DNA of 64,000 nt, from contig NZ_KN322985.1 in assembly GCF_000774145.1 (NCBI RefSeq), positions 85,910 through 149,909 on the forward strand, read 5' to 3'. Origin of the DNA: Pseudomonas mediterranea CFBP 5447 (lineage in GTDB: Bacteria > Pseudomonadota > Gammaproteobacteria > Pseudomonadales > Pseudomonadaceae). Made by a program: the position numbers and the translations under genes. Shown here one piece after another: positions 44,504 to 52,656 of this stretch; positions within the stretch are counted from its first letter, which is position 1, and every line of letters begins with the position of its first letter. The notes under the pieces were generated by a model. That model was not told the DNA's origin, did no database searches, and saw nothing but the letters and a program-made list of their open reading frames with translations.

Positions 44504-45004
44504 TTAAGCTTCTCCCTGGCGCCGACGCTGCACCAGCGGCACCAGATAGACCGGCACCCGAGCCAACTGCAAAACCCGGGCGGCGGTACGGCCCAGAGGC
44601 GTTTCACCACTGGCCCCCTGGCAGTGACTGCCTACGATCAGCAAATCGACGGAGAGTTTCGCAGCCTGTTCGAGAATGACCTGGGAAGGATCGCCCTGAA
44701 ACACCCTGACCGACCTGATCAGCTTCAAATCCTGCTGCCCCTCCCCCAACTCCTCCCGGAAACTGTCGAGCACCCGCTGTTCGATATTGGCCATCACCGT
44801 ATTCAGACCCTGTCGATGGAATTCGTTCAGCGCCTGCTCGTCGAGATAGCTTTGTAACACCGATTCGGCAAACAGCCCCATCGGTTCTACCGCATGCACT
44901 ACATACAACTCGGCTTTAAACGTCCGTGCCAACGCCAAGGCATGCTGCATCACATAAGGGGCGTAGAGCCCCAAGTCTGTGGCGTACAGCATCGAGCGAA
45001 TCAT
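44504..45004 (-). CDS. Universal stress protein (UspA family)
   Basis: 166 residues, single Usp domain. The ATP-binding signature is GSHCQGASGETPLGRTAARVL near the C-terminus, following LLIVGSHC. The N-terminal MIRSMLYATDLGLYA provides the conserved Asp. Usp proteins dimerise and support survival in stress or anaerobiosis. Isolated between cysB and a nucleotidase gene. Confidence 0.92.
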   Translation of the reverse strand: MIRSMLYATDLGLYAPYVMQHALALARTFKAELYVVHAVEPMGLFAESVLQSYLDEQALNEFHRQGLNTVMANIEQRVLDSFREELGEGQQDLKLIRSVRVFQGDPSQVILEQAAKLSVDLLIVGSHCQGASGETPLGRTAARVLQLARVPVYLVPLVQRRRQGEA

Positions 45005-45091
45005 GTGACCTCCTCGCGTGCCAGAATGGCGGAGATGGATTCAGCTTAGCAGTGCCTTGAAGAGTGCGACGGGCCCTGGAAAACGGGACAG

Positions 45092-45997
45092 TCAGGGCTT
45101 CACTTCGTTACTGATGCCGTGGGGCACGTGGCCGGTGGCAACCACCTCGCGAGCCAGTTCGCAGTGGCCCGTCTGATCGTCGAAAAACACGTCGGCGGCA
45201 AAGGCTTCGAGGAACGCAGATTTGGTCAGGCCACCGAGAAACAGCGATTCGTCCAGACGGATGTCCCACTCGCGCAAGGTCCGGATAACCCGCTCGTGGG
45301 CCGGCGCCGAACGGGCGGTGACCCGTGCCGTGCGGATCGGGCAGGCATCCTCCGGGAACTCTCGTTGCAGGGCATTGAGCGCCGCCAGGAAGCCCTTGAA
45401 CGGCCCGCCTCGCAACGGCTCGCGGGCTGACTGCCGTTCGCTGGCCTGGAACGCTTCGAGACCACCGGTCTGATAGATGCGCTCCGACTCGTCGGAGAAC
45501 AGCACCGCATCGCCGTCGAAGGCAATACGCAGTTCCTCACTGGCGGCGCGACTGGCACCGCCCGAGAGGATCGTGGCCGCCGCAAAGCCGGCGTCCAGGG
45601 CGCTGCGCACGTCTTCGGCATGGGTGGACAGGAAAAGATCACAGCCGAACGCCTTGAGGTATGGATAAGGACTGCGCCCGCCGACGAACGCGGCGCGGGA
45701 GATCGCCAGACCATAGTGGTGAATCGAGTTGAACACCCGCAGGCCCGTGTCGGCGCTGTTGCGCGACACCAGGATCACCTCGACCCGGGCACGCCCCAGG
45801 TGCTGGTTGAGGCTCAACAACTTCTGCACGAGGGCGAACGCATCGCCGGGTTCGAGGACTTCGTCTTCATGTTCGATCTGGTATTGCCGATAGGCCTCGA
45901 CGCCGCTCGACAGATACACCTTGTGGCTTTCACGCAGGTCGAACAGCGCCCGCGACGAAATCGCCAGCACCAGTTTGTCATCGATGTTGCTTGCCAT
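45092..45997 (-). CDS. 5'-nucleotidase (PF06189 family)
   Basis: 301 residues, cytosolic 5'-nucleotidase I-like. Family blocks are LVLAISSRALFDLRESH at the N-terminus, VEVILVSRNSADTGLRVFNSI, AAFVGGRSPYPYLKAFGCDLFLS and FFDDQTGHCE. It should hydrolyse nucleoside monophosphates in the cytosol with Mg2+. It lies 21 bases after the panE-type gene on the same strand and may share its transcript. Confidence 0.9.
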   Translation of the reverse strand: MASNIDDKLVLAISSRALFDLRESHKVYLSSGVEAYRQYQIEHEDEVLEPGDAFALVQKLLSLNQHLGRARVEVILVSRNSADTGLRVFNSIHHYGLAISRAAFVGGRSPYPYLKAFGCDLFLSTHAEDVRSALDAGFAAATILSGGASRAASEELRIAFDGDAVLFSDESERIYQTGGLEAFQASERQSAREPLRGGPFKGFLAALNALQREFPEDACPIRTARVTARSAPAHERVIRTLREWDIRLDESLFLGGLTKSAFLEAFAADVFFDDQTGHCELAREVVATGHVPHGISNEVKP

Positions 45998-46017
45998 GTC
46001 GCTCCCCCTTCGCCTGT

Positions 46018-46971
46018 TCAGCGGTTGCGCCGATCCATGAACGCCAACGCCTGGTACAAGGCCTCGATTTTCGGTAGCTCACACCCCGCCGCTTTCGCCG
46101 ACGCCAATGGCCGGCCGTAGATCGCATCCAGTTCCAGCACGCGTTTGTGGGAATAATCGTGATACATGCTCGGCCAGTAATCGGGCATCTTTTCGGTCAT
46201 CGCGAACAAATACCCGGCGTAGTCCGGTGCAAATTGATGACCGCAGGCCTGGGCGCCGCGCACCACTTCGGCCATCAACGCCTGGATCAGCCCACGGCTG
46301 TGATCGTCGGCCATCAGCGGCGTGGTGCTGGCCCCCAACAGCACCGAAAGACCGTTATACGGCACGTTCCACACCAGTTTCTGCCAGCGCGCCTGTTGCA
46401 GGTCGGGCATTGCCTGAGCCTCCACGTCGGCGGCCCGGAACAGCGCTGCTGCCGCCTCGACAACCGTCATGCGTTCAGCCTGGTCGTGACATGGGCCGCT
46501 GTGATAGCCGATGTTGACCGAGCCAAGAGCCTGGTGGGCGATGACGCCCGGGCCGACGCGGTGTACGCAGATCAGGCACAAGCCGCCCAGCAGATGCAAC
46601 GACTCTGGCAGCAACGGACGCAGCGCCTCTTCGACATCGAGGCCGTTCTGCAGGAGCACGACCTTCGCACCGTCAGCCGCTGCCTGGACGATGGCCGGGG
46701 CCAGGTCGGCATTGCTGGTGGTCTTGGCACCGACCAGCAGCCAGTCGCAGCGCGGCATGTCCGCCGCACTGCGATACGCCTGGACCGGATCCAGGCTCAA
46801 GGGGCCGTGGACCGCGCTGTCGATACGCAAGCCGTGCTCGGCCACCGCGCCGAATTCACTGCGCAATAAAAAGTGCACATCAAAGCCGGCGCGCGCCAGC
46901 ATCACCCCGTAGAAGCCGCCGATGGCTCCGGTACCCATCATCCCGATCCGGGGTTTTACGCCTGCCTGCAT
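46018..46971 (-). CDS. 2-dehydropantoate 2-reductase (PanE/ApbA family)
   Basis: 317 residues from ATG 46971, for which AGAGGAG lies eight bases upstream; the longer frame runs into a REP element. NADPH-binding loop IGMMGTGAIGGFYGVMLARAG, then VGAKTTSNADL and a C-terminal all-helical domain with WQKLVWNVPYNGLSVLLG. Converts ketopantoate to pantoate for coenzyme A synthesis, although pseudomonads carry several paralogues and this one may have another substrate. Upstream of the nucleotidase gene. Confidence 0.88.
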   Translation of the reverse strand: MQAGVKPRIGMMGTGAIGGFYGVMLARAGFDVHFLLRSEFGAVAEHGLRIDSAVHGPLSLDPVQAYRSAADMPRCDWLLVGAKTTSNADLAPAIVQAAADGAKVVLLQNGLDVEEALRPLLPESLHLLGGLCLICVHRVGPGVIAHQALGSVNIGYHSGPCHDQAERMTVVEAAAALFRAADVEAQAMPDLQQARWQKLVWNVPYNGLSVLLGASTTPLMADDHSRGLIQALMAEVVRGAQACGHQFAPDYAGYLFAMTEKMPDYWPSMYHDYSHKRVLELDAIYGRPLASAKAAGCELPKIEALYQALAFMDRRNR

Positions 46972-47020
46972 CTTTGCGACTCCTCTGGTGGAACACTCGG
47001 CAATCATTACACAGCCCCCT

Positions 47021-47148
47021 GTGGCGAGGGAGCTTGCTCCCGCCGGACTGCGAAGCAGTCCCACAACCTGATCATCCAACTCCCGGTCAGATCAACTGAT
47101 CTGCTTGCCCGGCGAAGCGCCGGGTCGCCCTCGTTGCTCCCTCGCCAC
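47021..47148. repeat. REP doublet (GTGGCGAGGGAGC family) with structured centre
   Basis: GTGGCGAGGGAGCTTGCTCC and a right copy ending CTCCCTCGCCAC enclose the hairpins GACTGCGAAGCAGTC and CCCGGCGAAGCGCCGGG. Sits between divergent panE-type and DAHP synthase genes. Confidence 0.9.
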
Positions 47149-47359
47149 AATGAAATCCAGACTGAATCGAAGAACAATCCCTGCAAGACTCACTTACAAC
47201 ACCTTTTCCCCTGCCAACAGGGGATTAAACCCCGACCTGCCCATTGTCGAGCAACCTCGTAACGCGCTAAGGTTCGGCTCCCCGACGCGCTTAAATCCGC
47301 TGTGCACCGCCGCGCGGGGATCGCTGGCGGCCGGCACCCGTGACCTGACGAGTAACACG
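47149..47359 (+). promoter_or_regulatory. GC-rich leader of the class I DAHP synthase gene
   Basis: About 210 bases without a gene. It contains a CCCCTGCCAACAGGGG hairpin (47211-47226) and other GC hairpins such as GCCGCGCGGGGATCGC near 47322. No short aromatic-residue-rich leader peptide was seen, so tryptophan- or phenylalanine-type attenuation is not supported. Confidence 0.4.
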
Positions 47360-48436
47360 ATGGCTGATTTACCGATCAATGACCTTAACGTCGCCTCCAA
47401 CGAGACCCTCATCACGCCTGACCAGCTCAAGCGCGATATCCCCCTGAGCGACGCTGCCCTGCGCACCGTGACCAAGGGGCGGGAAGTCATCCGCAACATT
47501 CTCGACGGCACCGACCATCGCCTGTTCGTGGTCATCGGGCCTTGCTCGATCCATGACATCAAGGCCGCCCACGAATACGCCGAGCGCCTGAAAGTGCTGG
47601 CGGCGGAAGTTTCCGACACGCTGTATCTGGTCATGCGGGTGTATTTCGAGAAACCCCGGACCACCGTCGGCTGGAAAGGCCTGATCAACGATCCGTACCT
47701 GGACGACTCGTTCAAGATCCAGGACGGCCTGCACATCGGTCGCCAACTGCTGCTGGACCTGGCCGAAATGGGTCTGCCCACCGCGACCGAAGCCCTGGAC
47801 CCGATCTCCCCGCAATACCTGCAGGACCTGATCAGCTGGTCCGCCATCGGCGCGCGCACCACCGAGTCCCAGACCCACCGTGAAATGGCCTCCGGCCTGT
47901 CTTCGGCCGTGGGCTTCAAGAACGGCACCGACGGCGGCCTCACGGTCGCCATCAACGCCCTGCAATCGGTTTCCAGCCCTCACCGCTTCCTTGGTATCAA
48001 CCAGGAAGGCGGCGTGTCGATCGTCACCACCAAGGGCAACGCCTACGGTCACGTGGTGCTGCGCGGTGGCAACGGCAAGCCCAACTACGACTCGGTCAGT
48101 GTCGCCCTGTGTGAACAGGCGCTGAACAAGGCGAAGATCAAGCCGAACATCATGGTCGACTGCAGCCATGCCAACTCCAACAAGGACCCGGCATTGCAAC
48201 CCCTGGTGATGGAGAACGTGGCCAACCAGATCCTGGAAGGCAACCAGTCGATTATCGGCCTGATGGTCGAGAGCCACTTGAACTGGGGCTGCCAGGCGAT
48301 CCCGAAAGACCTCGCCGACTTGCAGTACGGCGTCTCCATCACCGATGCCTGCATCGACTGGAGCGCGACCGAGAACACCCTGCGCAGCATGCACGCCAAA
48401 CTCAAGGACGTGCTGCCGAAGCGTCAACGCAGCTGA
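47360..48436 (+). CDS. Class I 3-deoxy-7-phosphoheptulonate synthase (AroF/G/H type)
   Basis: 358 residues from ATG 47360; the open frame runs upstream without family similarity. First enzyme of the shikimate pathway. Class I motifs are LFVVIGPCSIHD (PEP site), VYFEKPRTTVGWKGLINDP, GARTTESQTHREMASGLS, GIKNGT-like GFKNGTDGG and VDCSHANSNKDP. Usually feedback-inhibited by one aromatic amino acid; which one cannot be told from the sequence. Complementary to the class II enzyme at 33440. A very strong terminator follows. Confidence 0.96.
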   Translation: MADLPINDLNVASNETLITPDQLKRDIPLSDAALRTVTKGREVIRNILDGTDHRLFVVIGPCSIHDIKAAHEYAERLKVLAAEVSDTLYLVMRVYFEKPRTTVGWKGLINDPYLDDSFKIQDGLHIGRQLLLDLAEMGLPTATEALDPISPQYLQDLISWSAIGARTTESQTHREMASGLSSAVGFKNGTDGGLTVAINALQSVSSPHRFLGINQEGGVSIVTTKGNAYGHVVLRGGNGKPNYDSVSVALCEQALNKAKIKPNIMVDCSHANSNKDPALQPLVMENVANQILEGNQSIIGLMVESHLNWGCQAIPKDLADLQYGVSITDACIDWSATENTLRSMHAKLKDVLPKRQRS

Positions 48437-48451
48437 TCGATCATTTCGCCG

Positions 48452-48497
48452 CACAATAAAAAACGCCGGGCTTTCAAACCCGGCGTTTTTTATTGTG
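48452..48497. terminator. Very strong bidirectional terminator
   Basis: CACAATAAAAAACGCCGGG pairs over 19 perfect bases with CCCGGCGTTTTTTATTGTG around the 8-base loop CTTTCAAA. Serves the DAHP synthase gene (+) and the GNAT gene (-). Confidence 0.93.
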
Positions 48498-48509
48498 GAA
48501 TCCGTTGCC

Positions 48510-48791
48510 TCAGAGCTTCGCCGCGTGCCGCTGGTGACGCTCCATGTAGCGCTCCACGTAGGAGCAGGACGGGATCACCGTGTAGCCCATGTCTTCGGCG
48601 TACTGCAGCGCCTTTTCGGTCAGTGCCGCCGCAATCCCCCTGCCACGCAGGGCGTTGGGCACGAACGTCCGATAGATATCCAGGGTCTGTTTGCCCAGGT
48701 CCATATAGGTCAGATAGGCACGATGACCGTCCACAGTGGTCTCGAACTGATGACCAGCCTGGTCATGGTGGATGGACAACGCCTCGCTCAT
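48510..48791 (-). CDS. Small GNAT-like N-acetyltransferase (YjdJ type)
   Basis: 93 residues from ATG 48791. Compact member of the Acetyltransf_CG group (PF14542): MDLGKQTLDIYRTFVPNALR followed by RGRGIAAALTEKALQYAEDMG (acetyl-CoA loop) and IPSCSYVERYMERHQ. These proteins lack part of the normal GNAT fold, and their substrate is unknown. Single-gene unit ending at the strong terminator. Confidence 0.88.
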   Translation of the reverse strand: MSEALSIHHDQAGHQFETTVDGHRAYLTYMDLGKQTLDIYRTFVPNALRGRGIAAALTEKALQYAEDMGYTVIPSCSYVERYMERHQRHAAKL

Positions 48792-49186
48792 CACTACTCC
48801 TCGCGGGTCTGAATGCTGACCCCTACCTTACCGATGTTTTTCCGGCGAAGGAACATCTACGCCACCCCGTGCCTGTCCGGTCACCGAGCGCAAAAAATCA
48901 ATCACTCAAACCCGAGCACGTCGTGAATAGTAGGCACCAATGACGCAAATGCTCAAGGCACACCTGTCATTGGAGGGTAGCCCCGTCGGATTTAGCGACT
49001 TGAACGCCATCGCTGCACTGAAGTCAGCGAAGGTGCAATAGCTGAACATCGCCAGTTGTTGAGTCTTGAGACGAGCGTGCGTAGTTAAAGTCACCAGAGC
49101 TGCCAATAAAGATGCCCGGACACTGCACAAAAAATGAACAAAAGTGTAGGCGAATCAATAAACAGCGACTTTAGCGCCCCCTCAAG

Positions 49187-49212
49187 AGTTCCTCGGGCTA
49201 GCGGAACTTTTG
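49187..49212 (+). terminator. Terminator-like hairpin of unknown transcript
   Basis: AGTTCC and GGAACT pair around TCGGGCTAGC and are followed by TTTTG. There is no upstream gene on this strand to terminate, so it could mark the 3' end of an uncharacterised small RNA. The U-run is short. Confidence 0.35.
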
Positions 49213-49275
49213 TGCACTGGCGCGCTCCATTCAAGGGCTTGGCGCTGTATATTTTTTAAACAACAGCAAGAAAAG

Positions 49276-49304
49276 TTGCTCGAAAAAGAATCACCGCCTA
49301 CAAT
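49276..49304 (+). promoter_or_regulatory. Sigma-70 promoter of oprI
   Basis: TTGCTC (-35, 49276-49281) and TACAAT (-10, 49299-49304) with an exact 17-base spacer, about 120 bases before the oprI start. A T-run follows the -10 box. Confidence 0.72.
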
Positions 49305-49424
49305 TTTTTTGCTTCTTGCGCTACGTCAGTTTACTTACTACAAGTAATGGGTAGTATGTACGCCGGCTAACTCCTCACTCTGAGGAGACAGTCACTAAAT
49401 AGAAAGTCCTTGAAGGGGAACACG

Positions 49425-49676
49425 ATGAACAACGTTCTGAAATTCTCTGCTCTGGCCCTGGCCGCAGTTCTGGCTACCGGTTGCAGCAGCGCATCGAAAG
49501 AAACCGAAGCACGTCTGACTGCTACCGAAGACGCAGCAGCTCGCGCCCAAGCTCGTGCAGACGAAGCCTACCGTAAAGCTGATGAAGCTCTGGCTGCTGC
49601 TCAAAAAGCACAACAGACTGCTGACGAAGCTAACGAGCGTGCTCTGCGCATGCTGGAAAAAGCTAGCCGCAAGTAA
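49425..49676 (+). CDS. oprI: Major outer-membrane lipoprotein OprI
   Basis: 83 residues from ATG 49425, with GAAGGGG as ribosome site. Lipoprotein signal ending ATGC with lipidated Cys20. The mature part is a continuous Ala/Glu-rich heptad helix ([19 protein letters not shown]), as in Braun lipoprotein, and ends in ...ASRK; the C-terminal Lys is the residue linked to peptidoglycan in E. coli Lpp. One of the most abundant Pseudomonas proteins. An L,D-transpeptidase gene lies convergently next door. Confidence 0.97.
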
Positions 49677-49697
49677 TAGTCCTTCGGGATTGTTATC

Positions 49698-49730
49698 GAG
49701 CCGACCCATTTCCTGGGTCGGCTTTTTTAT
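49698..49730 (+). terminator. oprI rho-independent terminator
   Basis: GAGCCGACCCA pairs with TGGGTCGGCTT around TTTCC, followed by a six-base T-run. Confidence 0.92.
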
Positions 49731-49753
49731 TGCCCGGTGTTTTCCCCCAGGCA

Positions 49754-49792
49754 ATAAAAAACCCGCCGCGCATCGCAAGACGCCGGCGGGTC
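49754..49792 (-). terminator. Terminator of the L,D-transpeptidase gene
   Basis: On the minus strand, CCCGCCG and CGGCGGG form the stem and are followed by a run of T after GGG. It is about ten bases after the transpeptidase stop. Confidence 0.8.
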
Positions 49793-49803
49793 GAAACAGG
49801 AGC

Positions 49804-50775
49804 TTACTGCTGCAGGTCGATCGGTGCGCTCGAAACCATCGGCGCCGAAGCGTTCGGAACGGCGATCTCGACCGGCAGGCCATCTTCGGCGGCCACCACG
49901 TCACGCACCACGTTCCAGTCCATGCGCAGGTTGCTGGTGATGTCTTCGCGCTTGAGCATCGCGTTGATCACCGCGGTGTGCTTGTCCACCACCGATGGGT
50001 TGCCCTTGTCATCCAGTGGTGTATGGGCTTCCAGGTAAACCTTGCCGCCGCTCAGGCCCAGTTTGTAGGGGTCGTTGATGATCCGTACCGACGTGCCCAC
50101 CGGCACCATGCCGGCCATTTCCAGGACATTGTTGTTGAACATGCGGAAGCAGCCATGGCTGGTGCGCATGCCGATACCGAATTTCTTGTTCGAGCCATGG
50201 ATCAGGTAGCCCGGGGTGCCCAGGGTGAACTTGAATGGCCCCAGCGGGTTATCGGGACCCGCCGGCACCACGCTTGGCAACGGGTCGCCGTCGGCAGCAT
50301 GTTCGGCCCTGATCGAGGCTGGCGGGGTCCAGGTCGGGTTCGGCGTCTTGGCGGTGATGCTGGTGTGGGCGATGGGCGAGCCCCACCCTTCACGACCGAT
50401 GCCCAGCGGGAAGGTGTAGACCACATTCTTGCCCTTGGGGAAGTAGTAGAGGCGGTACTCGGCAAGGTTGATCACAATGCCTTCGCGCGGACCTGGCGGC
50501 AGGATGAAACGGGTCGGCAGCACAATCTCCGTGCCAGCGCCCGGCAACCACGGATCGACACCCGGGTTGGCGGCGACCATCTCGGTGTAGCCCAGGTCAT
50601 AGGTCGTGCCCAGGTCGGCGAAGGTGTCTTCGTATTTGGCCTTGATCACCTGCACCTGGCCGACGATGTCCTCGCCCGGCGGTGGCAGGGGCAGCTCCAG
50701 TGCGGCAACGGGCCCCGCCGTACACAGGGCGGCAAGAGACAGGCAGCGGGCGACGGCAGGCAAGCGCAGCAACAT
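49804..50775 (-). CDS. YkuD-family L,D-transpeptidase with LysM-like region
   Basis: 323 residues from ATG 50775, with GAAGG eight bases upstream. A signal peptide (cleaved near PVAALELPLP) leads to a LysM-like region (YEDTFADLGTTYDLGYTEM then AANPGVDPWLPGAGTEIVLP) and a YkuD domain with YLIHGSNKKFGIGMRTSHGCFRM; the Cys is the nucleophile. Such periplasmic enzymes form 3-3 peptide crosslinks or attach Lpp to peptidoglycan, as E. coli ErfK/YbiS. Next to oprI, it is a strong candidate to anchor OprI. Confidence 0.93.
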   Translation of the reverse strand: MLLRLPAVARCLSLAALCTAGPVAALELPLPPPGEDIVGQVQVIKAKYEDTFADLGTTYDLGYTEMVAANPGVDPWLPGAGTEIVLPTRFILPPGPREGIVINLAEYRLYYFPKGKNVVYTFPLGIGREGWGSPIAHTSITAKTPNPTWTPPASIRAEHAADGDPLPSVVPAGPDNPLGPFKFTLGTPGYLIHGSNKKFGIGMRTSHGCFRMFNNNVLEMAGMVPVGTSVRIINDPYKLGLSGGKVYLEAHTPLDDKGNPSVVDKHTAVINAMLKREDITSNLRMDWNVVRDVVAAEDGLPVEIAVPNASAPMVSSAPIDLQQ

Positions 50776-50890
50776 CCGGGACATCCTTCGCAGATCGAAC
50801 AGAGGGTATGAAGACGGCGATTGTACACCGCAGCCCGGTATTACGGGGAGAGCGGCGATGGTCCGTCCGATACATTGCCGTCCAGCTCGC

Positions 50891-50987
50891 ACCTGTGGGA
50901 GCGAGCCTGCTCGCGAAAGCGGTGGATCAGCTTGCAGCGATGTTGGATGTGCCGGCGTCATCGCGAGCAGGCTCGCTCCCACAGGGG
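50891..50987. repeat. REP doublet (GTGGGAGCGAGC family)
   Basis: CCTGTGGGAGCGAGCCTGCT faces GAGCAGGCTCGCTCCCACAG about 45 bases on. Lies upstream of the L,D-transpeptidase gene and downstream of the next gene, both on the minus strand. Confidence 0.9.
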
Positions 50988-51006
50988 CATGTTTGAATCC
51001 CGGGGC

Positions 51007-51300
51007 CTACAACTCGAACCGCAGCTCCGGCCAGATCGGCGAGGTACCGCGCTTCTGGGACTCAAGGATCGCCCGGCACAGCGAGCACAGGCGATGATCC
51101 TGGAATATCCGCCGATCGACGGCCGACCAGCGCGGCTGGGCCGGCAGCAGGCTGCCGCAGAGTGTACGGTCCGCCGAACCACCGAGCTCCAGTTGCCGGG
51201 TCACCAGATGCACCCGTACTTCCTGGCAGGCGAACAGGTCCAGCTGTTCGTCAGGCTCGATCAGTTGGTAGGCAAACAGGGACCAGGCGGGACGCGGCAT
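51007..51300 (-). CDS. Conserved hypothetical protein with CxxC motif
   Basis: 97 residues from ATG 51300, or 101 from ATG 51312. Not recognised. The central sequence FACQEVRVHLVTRQLELGG precedes RLCSLCRAIL, a CxxC pair that might bind metal or form a disulfide. No signal peptide or membrane helix. It lies between the transpeptidase gene and tesA on the minus strand and could be the downstream part of the tesA message (56-base gap). Confidence 0.7.
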   Translation of the reverse strand: MPRPAWSLFAYQLIEPDEQLDLFACQEVRVHLVTRQLELGGSADRTLCGSLLPAQPRWSAVDRRIFQDHRLCSLCRAILESQKRGTSPIWPELRFEL

Positions 51301-51356
51301 CGGGGGCTCCAAATCGGGGGCGCCACATTAGCCGAAAGACCGTCTCTAGAAAAGCG

Positions 51357-51962
51357 TCAAAGCAGCGGTTTCAGTGTCGGCCAGACATTTTCCAGCAACT
51401 TGCCCTGGGCCGCGACGGACGGGTGCAGTCCGTCGCCTTGCATCATCCCTGGAACCCCACCGACGTCCTTGAGGAAAAACGGCACCAGCGGCACTTTTTT
51501 CTCCTCGGCCAGGGTGCTGTAGACCTTGGCGAAGGCATCGGTGTAGCGCCGGCCGTAATTGGGCGGCAGTTGCATACCCAGCAGCAGCACCTTCGCACCG
51601 CTGGCGCGGGCGCTGTCGATCATCGCTGCAAGGTTTTGTTGCAATTGTGTTGGCGGCTGTCCGCGCAAGCCATCGTTGCCGCCCAACTCCAGGATCACCA
51701 GGTCCGGCTTATGGGCTGCAAGCAGCGCCGGCAGCCGCGCCTGGCCTCCCGCGCTGGTGTCGCCACTGATGGACGCATTGACCACTTTGTCATCAAAACC
51801 CTCGGTCTTGAGCCGTTGTTCGAGCAACGACACCCAGCCTTGCCGGGTATCCAGGCCGAAAGCCGCGCTGATACTATCGCCAACGATCAGGACTGTACCC
51901 GCCGCTGCGTTCTGGACCATGCACATCAAGGCCAGGCCGGCACTCAAAAACCACACACGCAT
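51357..51962 (-). CDS. tesA: TesA-type SGNH arylesterase / thioesterase
   Basis: 201 residues from ATG 51962, with GGAG six bases upstream. A signal peptide (to about VQNAAAG) predicts a periplasmic enzyme. SGNH blocks: LIVGDSISAAFGL (nucleophile Ser30), SGDTSAGG, ILELGGNDGLRG and DGLHPSVAAQ (catalytic Asp and His). TesA acts as acyl-CoA thioesterase, lysophospholipase or arylesterase. The start codon lies ten bases from the divergent ybbA start, so regulatory signals of each gene overlap the other's coding sequence. Confidence 0.94.
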   Translation of the reverse strand: MRVWFLSAGLALMCMVQNAAAGTVLIVGDSISAAFGLDTRQGWVSLLEQRLKTEGFDDKVVNASISGDTSAGGQARLPALLAAHKPDLVILELGGNDGLRGQPPTQLQQNLAAMIDSARASGAKVLLLGMQLPPNYGRRYTDAFAKVYSTLAEEKKVPLVPFFLKDVGGVPGMMQGDGLHPSVAAQGKLLENVWPTLKPLL

Positions 51963-51972
51963 CGGATTCTCC

Positions 51973-52656
51973 ATGGGCTCAAGCATTCTCACCGCGAAGG
52001 ACCTTAGCAAAGTGGTTCCCAGCGCGGAAGGTGAACTGACCATCCTGCACGAACTCAGCCTGGAACTGAACAAGGGCGACAGCCTGGCCATTGTCGGCGC
52101 GTCCGGTTCCGGCAAATCCACCCTACTGGGCCTGCTGGCCGGCCTGGACCTGCCCAGCGGCGGTGAAGTGACCCTCGCCGGGCAGGCCCTCAGCGCACTG
52201 GATGAAGACCAGCGGGCGCGGATCCGCGCCGAGCATGTCGGCTTCGTCTTCCAGTCGTTCCAACTGCTCGACAGCCTCAATGCGCTGGAAAACGTCATGC
52301 TGCCGCTGGAACTGGACGGTCGCAAGGATGCCCGCGAACGCGCCACGGAACTGTTGCAACGGGTCGGCCTGGGTCAGCGCCTGACCCACTCGCCTCGCCA
52401 GCTCTCCGGTGGCGAGCAGCAGCGCGTGGCAATTGCCCGTGCCTTCGCCGCCGAGCCCGATGTGCTCTTTGCCGACGAACCCACCGGCAACCTCGACAGC
52501 CACACCGGCGAGCGCATCAGCGATCTCTTGTTCGAACTGAACAAGGAAAGCGGTACGACCCTGGTGCTGGTCACCCACGACGAACGCCTGGCCCATCGCT
52601 GCCGGCGCCTGATCCGACTTGAAGCCGGCCAGATGGTCGCGCCCCTGGAGCCTTGA
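51973..52656 (+). CDS. ybbA: ABC transporter ATP-binding protein YbbA
   Basis: 227 residues from ATG 51973. Walker A GASGSGKSTLLG, signature LSGGEQQRVAIARA, Walker B VLFADEPTGNLD, the LolD/MacB-type ABC ATPase. It works with the large YbbP permease encoded next, whose start overlaps this stop. The tesA-ybbA-ybbP arrangement is also found in E. coli. The transported substrate is unknown. Confidence 0.94.
   Translation: MGSSILTAKDLSKVVPSAEGELTILHELSLELNKGDSLAIVGASGSGKSTLLGLLAGLDLPSGGEVTLAGQALSALDEDQRARIRAEHVGFVFQSFQLLDSLNALENVMLPLELDGRKDARERATELLQRVGLGQRLTHSPRQLSGGEQQRVAIARAFAAEPDVLFADEPTGNLDSHTGERISDLLFELNKESGTTLVLVTHDERLAHRCRRLIRLEAGQMVAPLEP

Larger units (their letters stand above)
48795..49424. 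other. 630-bp intergenic region before oprI
   Basis: The largest gap in the window. It has no credible coding frame, is richer in AT than its surroundings, and includes a terminator-like hairpin at 49187-49212 and the oprI promoter at 49276-49304. Complementary segments TGCACAAAA (about 49125) and TTTTGTGCA (about 49209) flank about 75 bases. A small RNA gene is possible. Confidence 0.5.

Noticed and set aside
47105..47359. N-terminal extension of the class I DAHP synthase
   Set aside because: The open frame extends upstream but reads through REP and GC-hairpin DNA and lacks family similarity; ATG 47360 gives the normal protein.
48906..49130. 74-codon minus-strand frame in the gap before oprI
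   Set aside because: No ribosome site, no recognisable protein, and composition like non-coding DNA; a small RNA is more plausible.
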